A DNA stretch of 64,000 nucleotides from Amycolatopsis decaplanina DSM 44594. Its GTDB lineage: Bacteria; Actinomycetota; Actinomycetes; Mycobacteriales; Pseudonocardiaceae. The notes beneath the pieces were generated by a model that saw only the letters and a list, made by a program, of their open reading frames with translations, had not been told where the DNA came from and ran no database searches. The stretch covers positions 62,001 to 126,000 of the forward strand of contig NZ_AOHO01000085.1 of NCBI RefSeq assembly GCF_000342005.1. The letters are read 5' to 3'. The position numbers were made by a program, and so were the translations under genes. Below are positions 36,069 through 45,164 of this stretch, in pieces (position 1 is the first letter of the stretch; each line of letters opens with the position of its first letter).

Positions 36069-36083
36069 CTACGTTTACCGTAG
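36069..36083. promoter_or_regulatory. Operator candidate upstream of the GH95-like pair
   Basis: CTACGTTTACCGTAG: 5-bp arms CTACG/CGTAG around TTTAC, 20 bp before the ATG at 36048. The GTAAACG core on the minus strand resembles LacI-family sugar-regulator sites. No regulator gene is adjacent, so control would be in trans. Confidence 0.45.
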
Positions 36084-36170
36084 ATCAAGCCCAGATACCC
36101 GCATATTTCCAGACACCACCCCCACGACACCACCCATACATCGGATCTCTACCCGTCAGGCGGCATGCCT

Positions 36171-36215
36171 CGAGCGCCACGCTCGGGACACTGAACGTCT
36201 CAAGCGTGGCGCTCG
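36171..36215. repeat. Class C palindrome (copy 1) containing a stop codon
   Basis: 20-nt arms CGAGCGCCACGCTCGGGACA (36171-36190) and CGTCTCAAGCGTGGCGCTCG (36196-36215) with three mismatches, two of which would be G-U pairs in RNA. The right arm is identical to that of the copy at 37257-37307. The TGA of the convergent-side gene (36200-36202 on the minus strand) lies inside the stem, so the palindrome also encodes that protein's last residues. Confidence 0.7.
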
Positions 36216-37255
36216 CGACGTGCCTCCAACCGCGCCGCCGCAGCGAGGTATGCGGCGGTGACCTCGGCGGCGACCAGGCGCGGTTCGGATCGCAACCGGC
36301 CGGGAAGGGTCTGGACGACGGCGATCCCGGCAGCGGCGTACCTGGCGTTCCGGTCGAGCGTGTTCGCGTACTGCTCCTTCGCGAAGTGGAAATCGTAGGA
36401 GTCGATCTCCCAGGCGAGCTCAACCTCCGCGAAGTACGCGTCCGGTTTCCCGATGTAGCTCCCTGAGGGGTCATGGAGGGTGTGATTCCAGCGAGGCTCG
36501 GGCAAGCTCGTCCTTCTCCAGACCGCCATCGCGTCGATCTCGGCCACGGATCTCGCGCCCCTCAGTACATCGCGCAACACCTCGCGAGGGACGGCGGAGC
36601 CGCGACCGCTGCCGTCTTCGAGTTCACCCGCGAGCGCGGCCGGACTCAAGCCACCTTTTTGGACCGAGTCGGTCAACAGGGCGCGAACCGGATCACGGCT
36701 GGAGAATCGGCGGCACTCATCGAGGACAGCCCTGACGAGTGGCGCCATCGGCACACCACTGTCCAGGACTGGCGGAGGCATCCGCCTGGTCCGTTCGATC
36801 AGCACATAGCCCGTACTGGCGATTTTGCAGGGTTCCGGCACGAGCAGATGGACCAAGTCCGAAGCCGTTCGCGGCACCCTCAGCCCGTGGTAGCGGCAGA
36901 CATCGGCACCGGTGACGATCGCGTCCGGCCCGCCGTAGAGGAGTGCGCCGTCGACCAGCTGGCGGCGCGTCGGCCGACCCGAGTCGAGCAACAACACTCC
37001 GGGCAGCAAACGCTGCCAAGGCTGCCCGGGCCGGCACCGCCGGTAGCAAGTCCTCCTCGGCACGCCGAACTCTTCCAGCCGCGCGACGGTGATCACGCCG
37101 CCGCGACTGAGTTCATGAAGAGCCTCGTGATCGCGGGCCCATTCTCCGATTCGCACACGGAGATCGTCAGCCTCCGAGCGGCGCTGCCGCCAGCCCCTCT
37201 CGCGCCGCCTGTGGACAACTCGCCACACCAGCCCCACTGTGGACAACTCGCGCAT
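36200..37255 (-). CDS. AbiEi-like winged helix plus DUF559/Vsr-like nuclease-fold protein
   Basis: Up to 351 residues. After a basic N-terminal stretch, residues ~45-130 (LSRGGVITVARLEEFGVPRR, QPWQRLLPGVLLLDSGRP) resemble the AbiEi-type antitoxin winged helix. The C-terminal ~100 residues (WNHTLHDPSGSYIGKPDAYF, AEVELAWEIDSYDFHF, KEQYANTLDRNARYAAAGIA) have the PD...E.D...H pattern of Vsr/DUF559-type endonuclease folds. Such two-part proteins are common, usually solitary, in actinomycetes; the role is unknown, and defence or DNA processing is only a guess. No abortive-infection toxin gene is adjacent. The start is unsure: ATG 37255 lies against the class C palindrome and a shorter start near residue 35 is possible. 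Class C palindromes flank both ends. Confidence 0.65.
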   Translation of the reverse strand: MRELSTVGLVWRVVHRRRERGWRQRRSEADDLRVRIGEWARDHEALHELSRGGVITVARLEEFGVPRRTCYRRCRPGQPWQRLLPGVLLLDSGRPTRRQLVDGALLYGGPDAIVTGADVCRYHGLRVPRTASDLVHLLVPEPCKIASTGYVLIERTRRMPPPVLDSGVPMAPLVRAVLDECRRFSSRDPVRALLTDSVQKGGLSPAALAGELEDGSGRGSAVPREVLRDVLRGARSVAEIDAMAVWRRTSLPEPRWNHTLHDPSGSYIGKPDAYFAEVELAWEIDSYDFHFAKEQYANTLDRNARYAAAGIAVVQTLPGRLRSEPRLVAAEVTAAYLAAAARLEARRERHA

Positions 37256-37256
37256 G

Positions 37257-37307
37257 CCCCGAGCGCCACGCTTGAGACGTTGATCGTCTCAAGCGTGGCG
37301 CTCGGGG
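37257..37307. terminator. Class C palindrome (copy 2), terminator candidate
   Basis: Perfect 23-bp arms (CCCCGAGCGCCACGCTTGAG and on, 37257-37279; 37285-37307) around TTGAT. It sits 10 bp after the stop of the M1 peptidase gene and 1 bp before the start of the next gene, so it probably terminates the peptidase transcript. No T-tract. Confidence 0.75.
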
Positions 37308-37317
37308 CAGCAAACCC

Positions 37318-38652
37318 CTAAGCGGGGAGCGGAGGCAGCGCCGGAGCGTCCAGCCAAGCATCGAAGAAAGCGGTGAGCGAGCGACCAGCGAAGCGTTCAG
37401 CCAGCGCGACAAAACCAGCGGTGGTGACCAAACCGTGCCGGTTCTCCATCGCCCAAGCCTTCACCAGTGGGAAGAACACCGCGTCACCCAGCTCGGAACG
37501 CAAGGCGTGCAACAGGAGGCCGCCGCGTTTGTACACCCGTTCGTCGAACATCCGCGACACCCCGGGGTCGGCGAGACGCAGATCAGCGGGCTTCAGCTTC
37601 ATCCGCGCGTGCCAGGTCTTGGCCCACGCGTGCGCGCTCTGCCCGCCGGATTCCTCGGACCAGAGCCATTCCGCGTACGTCGCGAAGCCTTCGTTCAGCC
37701 AGATGTGCCGCCAGTCGGCGACGGTCAGGCTGTTGCCGAACCACTGATGCGCCAGTTCGTGCACGACGAGCCGCTCGTGGGTGCGCCGTCCGTCGACGTG
37801 GTTGGCACCGAAGATCGACATGCCCTGCGCTTCGATCGGGTCGTCGAGGTCGTCGTCGGTGACGACGACCACGTACTCGCCGAAGGGGTACGGCCCGAAC
37901 ATCCGCTGCAGCGAGTCCATGATCTGGACCTGCCGCCCGAAATCGCGCGCGAAGGCCCTGCGCAGGCGCGGCGGCACGGCGGCCCGTTGCGGAACACCGC
38001 CGGAGACCAGCACGATGTCGTCATACCGTCCGATTTGGACACTCATCAGGTACGTCGGTGTCGGCTCGGGCCGTTCGAAGACCCATTGGGTCGTGCTCGC
38101 GCGGGTATACCGGGAGACGAGGTTGCCGGTGACGGCCACGAGATACGGCGAAGACGTCGTCAGCGTGACGCGGTAGGTCGCCTTGTCCGCCGGGTGGTCG
38201 TTGCACGGGAACCACGACGGCGCCCCGACCGGCTGGCTCGCGACGAGCGAGCCGTCGGTCAGTTCGTCCCAGCCGATGTCGCCCCACAGCCCGGGAAGCG
38301 GCCGCGGATTGCCGACGTAGTGGACCTCCACCAGGAACTCGCTACCGAGAGCCAGGGACTTCGCCGGCTTCACCTGCAGCTTGTGCGCACGCCGTGTGTA
38401 CTTGGCCGGTTTCCCGTTGACCAGCACCCGGTTGATCCGGAACTCGCCGAAGTCGAGCGTGAACCGCGACAGCGCCTGCGTCGCCTCCGCGGTGATGGCC
38501 GCGGAGGCCGACAGCCGGTTGGGACCGATCTTGTAGTCCAGCTCCAGATCGTAGTGCCGGACCCGGTAACCGCCGTTACCGTGATGGGGCAGATAGGAGT
38601 CGCCGGAGGTGTCCGCGCCGGGCGAGGGCTGCGCGGAGGCCTTCGAAATCAC
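37318..38652 (-). CDS. M1-family zinc metallopeptidase (aminopeptidase N-like)
   Basis: About 444 residues. The N-terminal beta-saddle (~25-200; YRVRHYDLELDYKIGPNRLS, WFPCNDHPADKATYRVTL) precedes the thermolysin-like catalytic domain with HELAHQWFGN (zinc ligands and base) and the third ligand in LNEGFATYAEW. In place of the usual GAMEN substrate motif it has EAQGMSIFG, common in short actinobacterial M1 proteins. The C-terminal helical domain is brief. No clear signal peptide is seen; the N-terminus MISKASAQPSPGADTSG is unusual and the GTG 38652 start is uncertain. It would remove N-terminal residues from peptides. Confidence 0.85.
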   Translation of the reverse strand: MISKASAQPSPGADTSGDSYLPHHGNGGYRVRHYDLELDYKIGPNRLSASAAITAEATQALSRFTLDFGEFRINRVLVNGKPAKYTRRAHKLQVKPAKSLALGSEFLVEVHYVGNPRPLPGLWGDIGWDELTDGSLVASQPVGAPSWFPCNDHPADKATYRVTLTTSSPYLVAVTGNLVSRYTRASTTQWVFERPEPTPTYLMSVQIGRYDDIVLVSGGVPQRAAVPPRLRRAFARDFGRQVQIMDSLQRMFGPYPFGEYVVVVTDDDLDDPIEAQGMSIFGANHVDGRRTHERLVVHELAHQWFGNSLTVADWRHIWLNEGFATYAEWLWSEESGGQSAHAWAKTWHARMKLKPADLRLADPGVSRMFDERVYKRGGLLLHALRSELGDAVFFPLVKAWAMENRHGLVTTAGFVALAERFAGRSLTAFFDAWLDAPALPPLPA

Positions 38653-38817
38653 CCGCGAAAGACCCCGCTTCCCATTGTGTCTGTCTGTGAACCCGCGACC
38701 GACGTCGACAGGGCGCTGCTGGGCGGATGGCCGTCACGGCGAGTGGACGAGGTATTCGGCCGGGGGTTCACCCCTACGGTCACCATTCCGAACACGTCTC
38801 AGCTCCGCCAACAGTCT

Positions 38818-41800
38818 CTACTTCGTCCAGGCCGAGATGGGATTGCCCAGCCAGCGCGAGTCGGCGGGAACCGCGTCGCCCCGGGTCACCAGCGATCCCG
38901 GTCCGACGGTCGTCCGCGCGCCGATGCTCGCGCCAGGCAGCACGATACCGTGCGGCCCGAGCGTCGCTCCCTCGTCCAGGGTCACCGGCGACATCGTCAT
39001 GATCCGGTCGTGGAACAGGTGCGTCTGCACGACGCAGCCGCGGTTGATCGTCGCGCCGTCGCCGAGGCTCACCAGGTCCGACTCGGGCAGCCAGTACGTC
39101 TCCAGCCACACGCCGCGCCCGATCTTGACGCCCATGGTCCGCAGCCACGCCGGCAGCAGCGGCGTGCCACCGAGCGAACCGATCAGCCACGGGACGGCGA
39201 GCGCCTCGACGAAGGTGTCGGCGAGTTCGTTGCGCCAGACGAACGAGCTCCACAGCGGGTGGTCGACCGCGCGGAACCGGCCGACCAGCAGCCACTTCAT
39301 CGCGGTGGCGGTCAGCGCGGCGAGGGCACCGGCGGCGAGCAGCAGGGGCCCGCCGAGCAGCGCCGCGACCAGGAAGCCGAAGGACGACGCCAGCGCGAAG
39401 ATCCCGGCGGCCACCAGCACGGTCAGCGCGACACCGCACATCACCGGCACGATGCGGCAGAGTTCGACGAGCGCGCGGGCCGCCTTCAGCCGCAGCGGCG
39501 GCGTGAAGGTGCGGCTCGTGTCGGCCTCCCCGACCGACCGGCGGACCGGCAGCGGCGGCATCCCGAGGTACGACGAGCCCTTCTTCGCCTTGAGCGGGGC
39601 CGACGACAGCACCCCGACCAGACCGCGTTTCGGCACCGAACGTCCCGGCGCGGCCATCCCCGAGTTGCCGAGGAACGCCTGCTTGCCGATCCGCGCCGGA
39701 GCGACGTGCAGCCAGCCGTGGCCGAGTTCGTAGGTGGCGACCATGGTGTCGTCGGCCAGGAACGCGCCACTGTCCACCTGGGTCATCTTCGGCAGCGCGA
39801 GGACGGTGGACGCCTCGACGTTGCGGCCGACCTTCGCCCCCAGCATGCGGAGCCAGACCGGGGTGAACAGGCTGGCGTACAAGGGGAACAGCCCTTCACG
39901 CGCCATGCCCATCAGCCGCTCGGTCGCCCAGACCTGCCACGCGACGCGGCCGTGCACGGGGTGGTAGCCCTCGACCATGCCGATGCTCAGCGAACGGACG
40001 CCGACGAGTACGAGCAGGGCGTACGTCAGGAAGTACGCGATGGTCGCGAGCGGCGTGTACAGCAGCGCCTGACCGAGCGCGGCGCCCAGCGAGGTCGTAC
40101 CGGCGATCGCGTAACCCAGCACCGCGACGGCGGGCAGGGCGGCGATGGCGGGCAGAAGCCCCAGCGCCACCGAGGTCGCGCCGTAGACCGAAGCCCAGAA
40201 CCGTGAACGCGGCGGACGGCTCGACGGCCACTTGAGCGAGTCCTTGGTGGCACGCGCGGCGGGCGCACCGGCCCAGCGCTGCCCGGCGGGCACGCTGCCG
40301 CGAACGGTCGACCCGGCCGCGATCTCCGCGCCCTTGCCGATCCGCGCACCGGGGAACAGCGTGCTGCGCGCACCGATCCGCGCGTCGGCGCCGATCCGGA
40401 TCTTGCCGATGTGCACGAGATCGCCGTCCACCCAGTGCCCGGACAGGTCGACCTCGGGTTCGACGGCGGCACCGCGGCCGAGTTTCAGCATGCCGGTGAC
40501 CGGCGGCGGCGAATGCAGGTCGACGTCCTTGGCGATCCGCGCGCCGAGAGCCTTGGCGTACGTCGTCATCCAGGAAGCGCCCGCGACACTGTCCGCGCCG
40601 CTGAACTCGGCCAGCTTCTCGGCCGTCCACAGTCGCAAGTGGACACTCCCGCCGCGCGGGTAGCTGCCGGGACGGACGCCGCGCAGCAGCAGCCGCGAAC
40701 CGGTCGCCGAGATCGCGATCCGGCCCGCCGGGCTGAACAGCACGATCCACGCGGCGGCGATCCACGCCCAGTGCAGCGTCGGCGCCCAGGCGAAACCGGC
40801 CAGCGACAGCACGTTCGACAGCGTCGCGGCGATCGTCGTCCAGCGCAGGCCGACCAGGCCCATCAGCGGGACCATCAGCAGCGACTGGATGATCCCGGCC
40901 CTGCGCGGGGTCGGCGCGATGTCACGGCGTTCGGTCTTCTCGCCGCTCAGCGCGTCCAGCATCGACGCGAGCGCGCCGAGCTTCGGGTTGGCGTAGATGT
41001 CGCTCACCGACACCTGCGGGTGGCGAGTGCGGATCCGCGCGATCAGCTGGGCGGCGGTCAGGCTGCCGCCGCCGTTGGTGAAGAAGTCGGCCTTCGGGTT
41101 GTCGACCGAGACGCCCAGGATCTCCGCCCAGCCTTCGGCGAGCCAGCTCTCCGTCGGCGACAGCCCGGATTCGGCGGCGTCCACAGTGGACAGCGGCCAG
41201 GGCAGCGCGTCGCGGTCGACCTTGCCGGAGGTGCGCGTCGGCAGATCGTCGATCAGGGCCAGCAGCGGGACGAGCGCGGCGGGCAGCTGCTCACGCAGCC
41301 GGGTCGCGGCCTCGTCGTGGTCGAACTGCGCTGATGAGCCCTCGGCGGAAGAGCGTGCCTCGGACTTGACCCCTTCGGCGGGCACGACGTACCCGACGAG
41401 CACCTGGTTGCCCGCCTTGGTGCGGCGGATCGCGGCGGCGGCGCCCTGCACGCCGGGCAGCGCCTGGAGGGCGGCGTCGACCTCGCCGAGCTCGATCCGG
41501 CGGCCGCCGAGTTTCACCTGCTCGTCGAGACGGCCGAGGAACAGCAGGCCCTCGGCCTCCGCGCGGACCATGTCACCGCTGCGGTACGCGCGGCGCCAGC
41601 CCAGAGAGGGCAGCGGCGCGAACTTCTCGGCGTCCTTCTCCGGGTCCAGGTACCGGGCCAGGCCGACGCCGCCGATGACCAGCTCGCCGGTCTCCCCCAT
41701 CGCGACCGGTTCGCCCGCTTCGTTGACGACGGCGAGCTGCCAGCCCATCAGCGGCAGCCCGATGCGGACCGGTCCTTCGCCGGTCATCTGCGCGGCGCAG

Positions 41801-42759
41801 GCGACGACGGTGGCCTCGGTCGGGCCGTAGGTGTTCCAGACTTCGCGGCCTTCGACGGCGACGCGTTCGGCCAGTTCCGGCGGGCAGGCCTCGCCACCGA
41901 AGATCAGCAGGCGGACGTCTTCGAGCGCGTCGGCGGGCCACAGCGCGGCCAGCGTCGGCACGGTCGAAACGACGGTGATGCCCTGCGCGACCAGCCACGG
42001 GCCGAGGTCGACACCGGTGCGCACGAGCGAACGCGGCGCCGGGACCAGGCAGGCGCCGTGTCGCCAGGCGAGCCACATCTCTTCGCAGGACGCGTCGAAC
42101 GCGACGGACAGGCCGGCGAGCACGCGGTCGCCGGGGCCGATCGGCTCCTCGGTGAGGAACAGCTGCGCTTCGGCGTCCACGAAGGCGGCGGCCGAGGCGT
42201 GCGAGACCGCCACACCCTTCGGCTTTCCGGTCGAACCGGAGGTGAAGATGATCCAGGCGTCGTCGGTCGGCGCGGGGCTGCCTTCGACCCCGCCGGGCGA
42301 GCCGAGCACGGTGATCGCGCCGCCGTCGGTGACGACGGCGGCGATGTCGGCCTCGCCGAAGACCAGTTCGGCTCGCTCGTCCGGGTCGTCCGCGTCGACC
42401 GGCACATAGGCGGCGCCGACGGACAGGATGGCGAGGATCGCGACGTAGAGCTCCGCGGTGCCGGAGGAGATCCGGACGCCGACCCGGTCGCCGACGCCGA
42501 CGCCGTTGGCGGTCAGCTTGCGGCCGTAGGCGTCGATCTCCTCGACGAGCTTGCGGTAGGACAGCGTGGTCTCGCCGTCGTCGATCGCGCCCGCGTTGGG
42601 GTGACGGGCGGCGGTCTCGGCGAGGATGTCGATCAGGGTGCGCTCACCGGCTCCGAGACCGGACCAGAACAGGGCGCGGTCGGCGACGGGAGCCGGGGAC
42701 GGGGCGACGGTGACGTCGGCGACGCAGGCGATCGGACGGGAATCGGCGGTCAGGGTCAT
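38818..42759 (-). CDS. Pls/PosA-type non-ribosomal peptide synthetase (A-PCP-membrane/left-handed-helix)
   Basis: About 1,313 residues. An adenylation domain (~40-480) has AWIIFTSGSTGKPKGVAVSH (A3), FDASCEEMWLAW (A4), WNTYGPTEATV (A5), YRSGDMVR (A7) and RTSGKVDRDALP (A10). A carrier domain (~520-600) has the phosphopantetheine serine in FFTNGGGSLTAAQL. A long membrane-bound C-terminal half follows, alternating hydrophobic segments with hexapeptide left-handed beta-helix domains (IGKIRIGADARIGARSTLFP; SLGDGATINRGCVVQTHLFH). This is the layout of epsilon-poly-L-lysine synthetase Pls and its wide actinobacterial relatives, which lack a condensation domain. The amino acid and product here are unknown. 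ATG 42759 is used; an upstream frame to 42828 adds no domain. Confidence 0.88.
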   Translation of the reverse strand: MTLTADSRPIACVADVTVAPSPAPVADRALFWSGLGAGERTLIDILAETAARHPNAGAIDDGETTLSYRKLVEEIDAYGRKLTANGVGVGDRVGVRISSGTAELYVAILAILSVGAAYVPVDADDPDERAELVFGEADIAAVVTDGGAITVLGSPGGVEGSPAPTDDAWIIFTSGSTGKPKGVAVSHASAAAFVDAEAQLFLTEEPIGPGDRVLAGLSVAFDASCEEMWLAWRHGACLVPAPRSLVRTGVDLGPWLVAQGITVVSTVPTLAALWPADALEDVRLLIFGGEACPPELAERVAVEGREVWNTYGPTEATVVACAAQMTGEGPVRIGLPLMGWQLAVVNEAGEPVAMGETGELVIGGVGLARYLDPEKDAEKFAPLPSLGWRRAYRSGDMVRAEAEGLLFLGRLDEQVKLGGRRIELGEVDAALQALPGVQGAAAAIRRTKAGNQVLVGYVVPAEGVKSEARSSAEGSSAQFDHDEAATRLREQLPAALVPLLALIDDLPTRTSGKVDRDALPWPLSTVDAAESGLSPTESWLAEGWAEILGVSVDNPKADFFTNGGGSLTAAQLIARIRTRHPQVSVSDIYANPKLGALASMLDALSGEKTERRDIAPTPRRAGIIQSLLMVPLMGLVGLRWTTIAATLSNVLSLAGFAWAPTLHWAWIAAAWIVLFSPAGRIAISATGSRLLLRGVRPGSYPRGGSVHLRLWTAEKLAEFSGADSVAGASWMTTYAKALGARIAKDVDLHSPPPVTGMLKLGRGAAVEPEVDLSGHWVDGDLVHIGKIRIGADARIGARSTLFPGARIGKGAEIAAGSTVRGSVPAGQRWAGAPAARATKDSLKWPSSRPPRSRFWASVYGATSVALGLLPAIAALPAVAVLGYAIAGTTSLGAALGQALLYTPLATIAYFLTYALLVLVGVRSLSIGMVEGYHPVHGRVAWQVWATERLMGMAREGLFPLYASLFTPVWLRMLGAKVGRNVEASTVLALPKMTQVDSGAFLADDTMVATYELGHGWLHVAPARIGKQAFLGNSGMAAPGRSVPKRGLVGVLSSAPLKAKKGSSYLGMPPLPVRRSVGEADTSRTFTPPLRLKAARALVELCRIVPVMCGVALTVLVAAGIFALASSFGFLVAALLGGPLLLAAGALAALTATAMKWLLVGRFRAVDHPLWSSFVWRNELADTFVEALAVPWLIGSLGGTPLLPAWLRTMGVKIGRGVWLETYWLPESDLVSLGDGATINRGCVVQTHLFHDRIMTMSPVTLDEGATLGPHGIVLPGASIGARTTVGPGSLVTRGDAVPADSRWLGNPISAWTK

Positions 42760-42843
42760 CGGGCGGTCACCACGGGCAGGACGGAGCTGGGCAGAACAAA
42801 CCCCTGGGCGCTCAAGCCCATCACACACCTTTCGCGAAGTGCG

Positions 42844-42909
42844 TCATTCGGGCTCGCTCTCCGAATGAGGCGCCCGCTAACAGACCGTTCACTTTACCGC
42901 AGGTGAACG
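42844..42909. promoter_or_regulatory. Inverted repeats upstream of the Pls-type gene
   Basis: TCATTCGG (42844-42851) pairs with CCGAATGA (42861-42868), and CGTTCAC (42886-42892) with GTGAACG (42903-42909). They lie 85-150 bp before the ATG at 42759 in the gap between this gene and der. The outer one looks like an operator, the inner like a leader hairpin. No regulator is adjacent. The remainder of 42760-43021 shows nothing further. Confidence 0.4.
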
Positions 42910-43021
42910 GCATATCTCGGGAGGGTCTCGGCAGAGTGTCGAACCTCACCGGTGAGCACGCCGAAACCCGAGGTCATCGGCGTGCCCATCCAGTGAAATA
43001 TTCACCTACATCGTGGGAAAA

Positions 43022-44491
43022 TCAGCGGGTCTTCGGTTTCCCTGCCGCTTTACCACCGGCCTTGGGCTTTTGCTTCTTTTCCCGTACCCGGACATTCACC
43101 CGCACGGGGCTGCCTTCGAAGCCGAATCGCTCACGGAACTTGCGTTCGATGAACCGCCGATAGCCCGCTTCGAGGAATCCGGTGGTGAAAAGGACGAGCG
43201 TCGGCGGCCGGATGCCCGCCTGGGTCGCGAACAGCACCTTCGGCTGCTTGCCGCCGCGTACCGGCGGCGGGGTCGCGGCGATGAGGTCGGCGAGCCAGCC
43301 GTTCAGCTGACCGGTGGGAACGCGCTGGTCCCAGGACTTCAGCGCGGTCCGCAGCGCGGGCGCGAGCTTGCGCACCGACCGGCCGGTGAGCGCCGAGATG
43401 TTGACCTTGTCCGCCCACGGCACCCGTACCAGGCCGCGGTCCAGTTCGCGGACCATGGCGTGGCGGCGGTCCTCGTCGACGAGGTCCCACTTGTTGAAGG
43501 CGAGCACGCAGGCGCGGCCCGCTTCGACGACCATGGTCAGCACCCGCAGGTCCTGCTCCGAAAGCGGTTCGGCGGCGTCCAGCAGCACGATCGCGACCTC
43601 GGCCGCGTCGATCGCGGTCTTGGTCCGCAGCGACGCGTAGTACTCCGCGCCATTGGCCGAGTTGACGCGCTTGCGCAGACCCGCCGTGTCGACGAACCGC
43701 CACGTCTCGCCGTCCAGCTCGACCAGTGAGTCGACCGGGTCGACGGTGGTACCGGCGACCGAGTCCACGACGGACCGCTCCTCGCCGGACAGCTTGTTCA
43801 GCAGGCTCGACTTGCCCACATTCGGCTTGCCGACCAGCGCGACGCGGCGGGGGCCGGTGGTGGCGCGGTCGCCGTCACGCGGCATCGACGGCAGCGCCTT
43901 GACGATGGAGTCGAGCAGATCGCCCGAGCTGCGGCCGTGCAGCGCGCTGACCGGGTGCGGCTCGCCGAGGCCGAGCGACCACAGCGACGCGGTGTCGGCG
44001 AGCAGCCGGTCGTCGTCGACCTTGTTGGCGGCGAGCAGTACCGGCTTCTTCGAGCGGCGCAGCACCTTGGAGACGGCCTCGTCGGTGGCCGTCGCGCCGA
44101 CACTGGCGTCGATGACCAGCAGCACCGCGTCGGCGGTGGCCATCGCCATCTCGGCCTGCGCGGCGACGGAGGCCTGCAGCCCGGTCGCGTCCGGCTCCCA
44201 GCCGCCCGTGTCCACCAGCGTGAACCGGCGGCCCGCCCAGAAGGCGTCGTAGGCGACGCGGTCCCTGGTCACGCCGGGGACGTCCTGCACGACCGCCTCG
44301 CGGCGGCCGAGAATACGGTTGACCAGGGTCGACTTGCCCACGTTCGGCCTGCCGACGACGGCGAGGACCGGCTGCGCGAGCTGCGCCTCCTCCTCGGCCT
44401 CGCCCGCGGCGATCTGCGCGTCCAGCGCGGTGAATTCGGACTCGTCGGACCAGGAGCCGTCGACCTCGCCGACTCCGTCAAGCTCTGTCAT
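43022..44491 (-). CDS. der: Ribosome-assembly GTPase Der (EngA)
   Basis: 489 residues. An acidic N-terminal extension (~1-40), typical of actinobacteria, precedes the first GTPase domain (P-loop GRPNVGKST, then VDTGGWEPD) and the second (GKPNVGKSS, VDTAGLRKRV, FNKWDLVDE). A C-terminal KH-like domain follows (~400-489, FRERFGFEGSPVRVNVRVRE) with a basic Lys-rich tail. It acts in 50S ribosomal subunit maturation. It begins 4 bp after plsC and lies in the cmk-plsC-der operon. Confidence 0.97.
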   Translation of the reverse strand: MTELDGVGEVDGSWSDESEFTALDAQIAAGEAEEEAQLAQPVLAVVGRPNVGKSTLVNRILGRREAVVQDVPGVTRDRVAYDAFWAGRRFTLVDTGGWEPDATGLQASVAAQAEMAMATADAVLLVIDASVGATATDEAVSKVLRRSKKPVLLAANKVDDDRLLADTASLWSLGLGEPHPVSALHGRSSGDLLDSIVKALPSMPRDGDRATTGPRRVALVGKPNVGKSSLLNKLSGEERSVVDSVAGTTVDPVDSLVELDGETWRFVDTAGLRKRVNSANGAEYYASLRTKTAIDAAEVAIVLLDAAEPLSEQDLRVLTMVVEAGRACVLAFNKWDLVDEDRRHAMVRELDRGLVRVPWADKVNISALTGRSVRKLAPALRTALKSWDQRVPTGQLNGWLADLIAATPPPVRGGKQPKVLFATQAGIRPPTLVLFTTGFLEAGYRRFIERKFRERFGFEGSPVRVNVRVREKKQKPKAGGKAAGKPKTR

Positions 44492-44495
44492 CTTC

Positions 44496-45164
44496 TCAAT
44501 CCTGTCGCGTGTCTCGGAGCCCGTGCTCCAAGCGCCATTCGTCCAGTGCCTTCACGAGGTCCGCGAGCGCGATGCGAAGCCGCTCGGTTCCCTCCTCCAG
44601 CCCTGTCCTTCCCTTCCCGATGGCGGGAGTGAAAGGTTCGCCGACCATGATGTCGACGCGTGGCCGCCAACGCCTCTTGGCGCCGGCGGGTTTGTACGTC
44701 CCCCGAGTGGCGACCGGAACCACGGTCGCGTTCCCGGCGCGGACCAGGAAGGCCGCGCCGCGCTCGAAGTTTTCGGCGTCACCGAGGCCGCGCGTGCCTT
44801 CGGGGAAGATCCCCACGGCACCGCCGTCCTCGAGCACCTTGACCGCCGTCATCAGCGGTTTGCGGTCCACCGCACCCCGTTTCACCGGGATCTGGCCCAG
44901 CTTCGGGAAGAACCAGCCGACGAATCCCCGGAAAAGTTCCTCCTTGACCAGGAACGCCGTGCGCCTCGGCAACATTCCGAAGAGCAGCTGCGGTTCCACC
45001 ATCGAGCTGTGGTTGGCGATGAACACCACCGGACCGGACGCCGGGACCCGCTCGGCGCCGTGCACCCGTACCCGGAAGCCCGGCCGGACGATGAACTTCG
45101 AGATCCCCCGGCCGAACGTGTGGATCGGGCCGCTCGCACCCTCGGGAAGGCCCTGCGCGGTCAC
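44496..45164 (-). CDS. 1-acyl-glycerol-3-phosphate acyltransferase (PlsC family)
   Basis: About 222 residues. Motifs are IANHSSMVEPQLL (acyltransferase block I), LGQIPVKRG (block II), GIFPEGTRG (block III) and VPVATRGTY (block IV). In block I the HX4D aspartate is a glutamate (HSSMVE), a conservative change that keeps the His-acid pair. It transfers acyl groups to lysophosphatidate or a related acceptor at the inner membrane face. GTG 45164 overlaps the cmk stop as GTGA, with GACGAG ahead, so translation is coupled; an ATG at 45185 inside cmk is less likely. der follows 4 bp later. Confidence 0.9.
   Translation of the reverse strand: MTAQGLPEGASGPIHTFGRGISKFIVRPGFRVRVHGAERVPASGPVVFIANHSSMVEPQLLFGMLPRRTAFLVKEELFRGFVGWFFPKLGQIPVKRGAVDRKPLMTAVKVLEDGGAVGIFPEGTRGLGDAENFERGAAFLVRAGNATVVPVATRGTYKPAGAKRRWRPRVDIMVGEPFTPAIGKGRTGLEEGTERLRIALADLVKALDEWRLEHGLRDTRQD

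Noticed and set aside
36200..37255. A type IV toxin-antitoxin pair
   Set aside because: Only the AbiEi-like half is present; no AbiEii-type nucleotidyltransferase gene is adjacent.
38653..38817. A short plus-strand peptide between the M1 peptidase and Pls-type genes
   Set aside because: The open frame has no ribosome-binding site or conserved look and runs antisense into the Pls-type gene.
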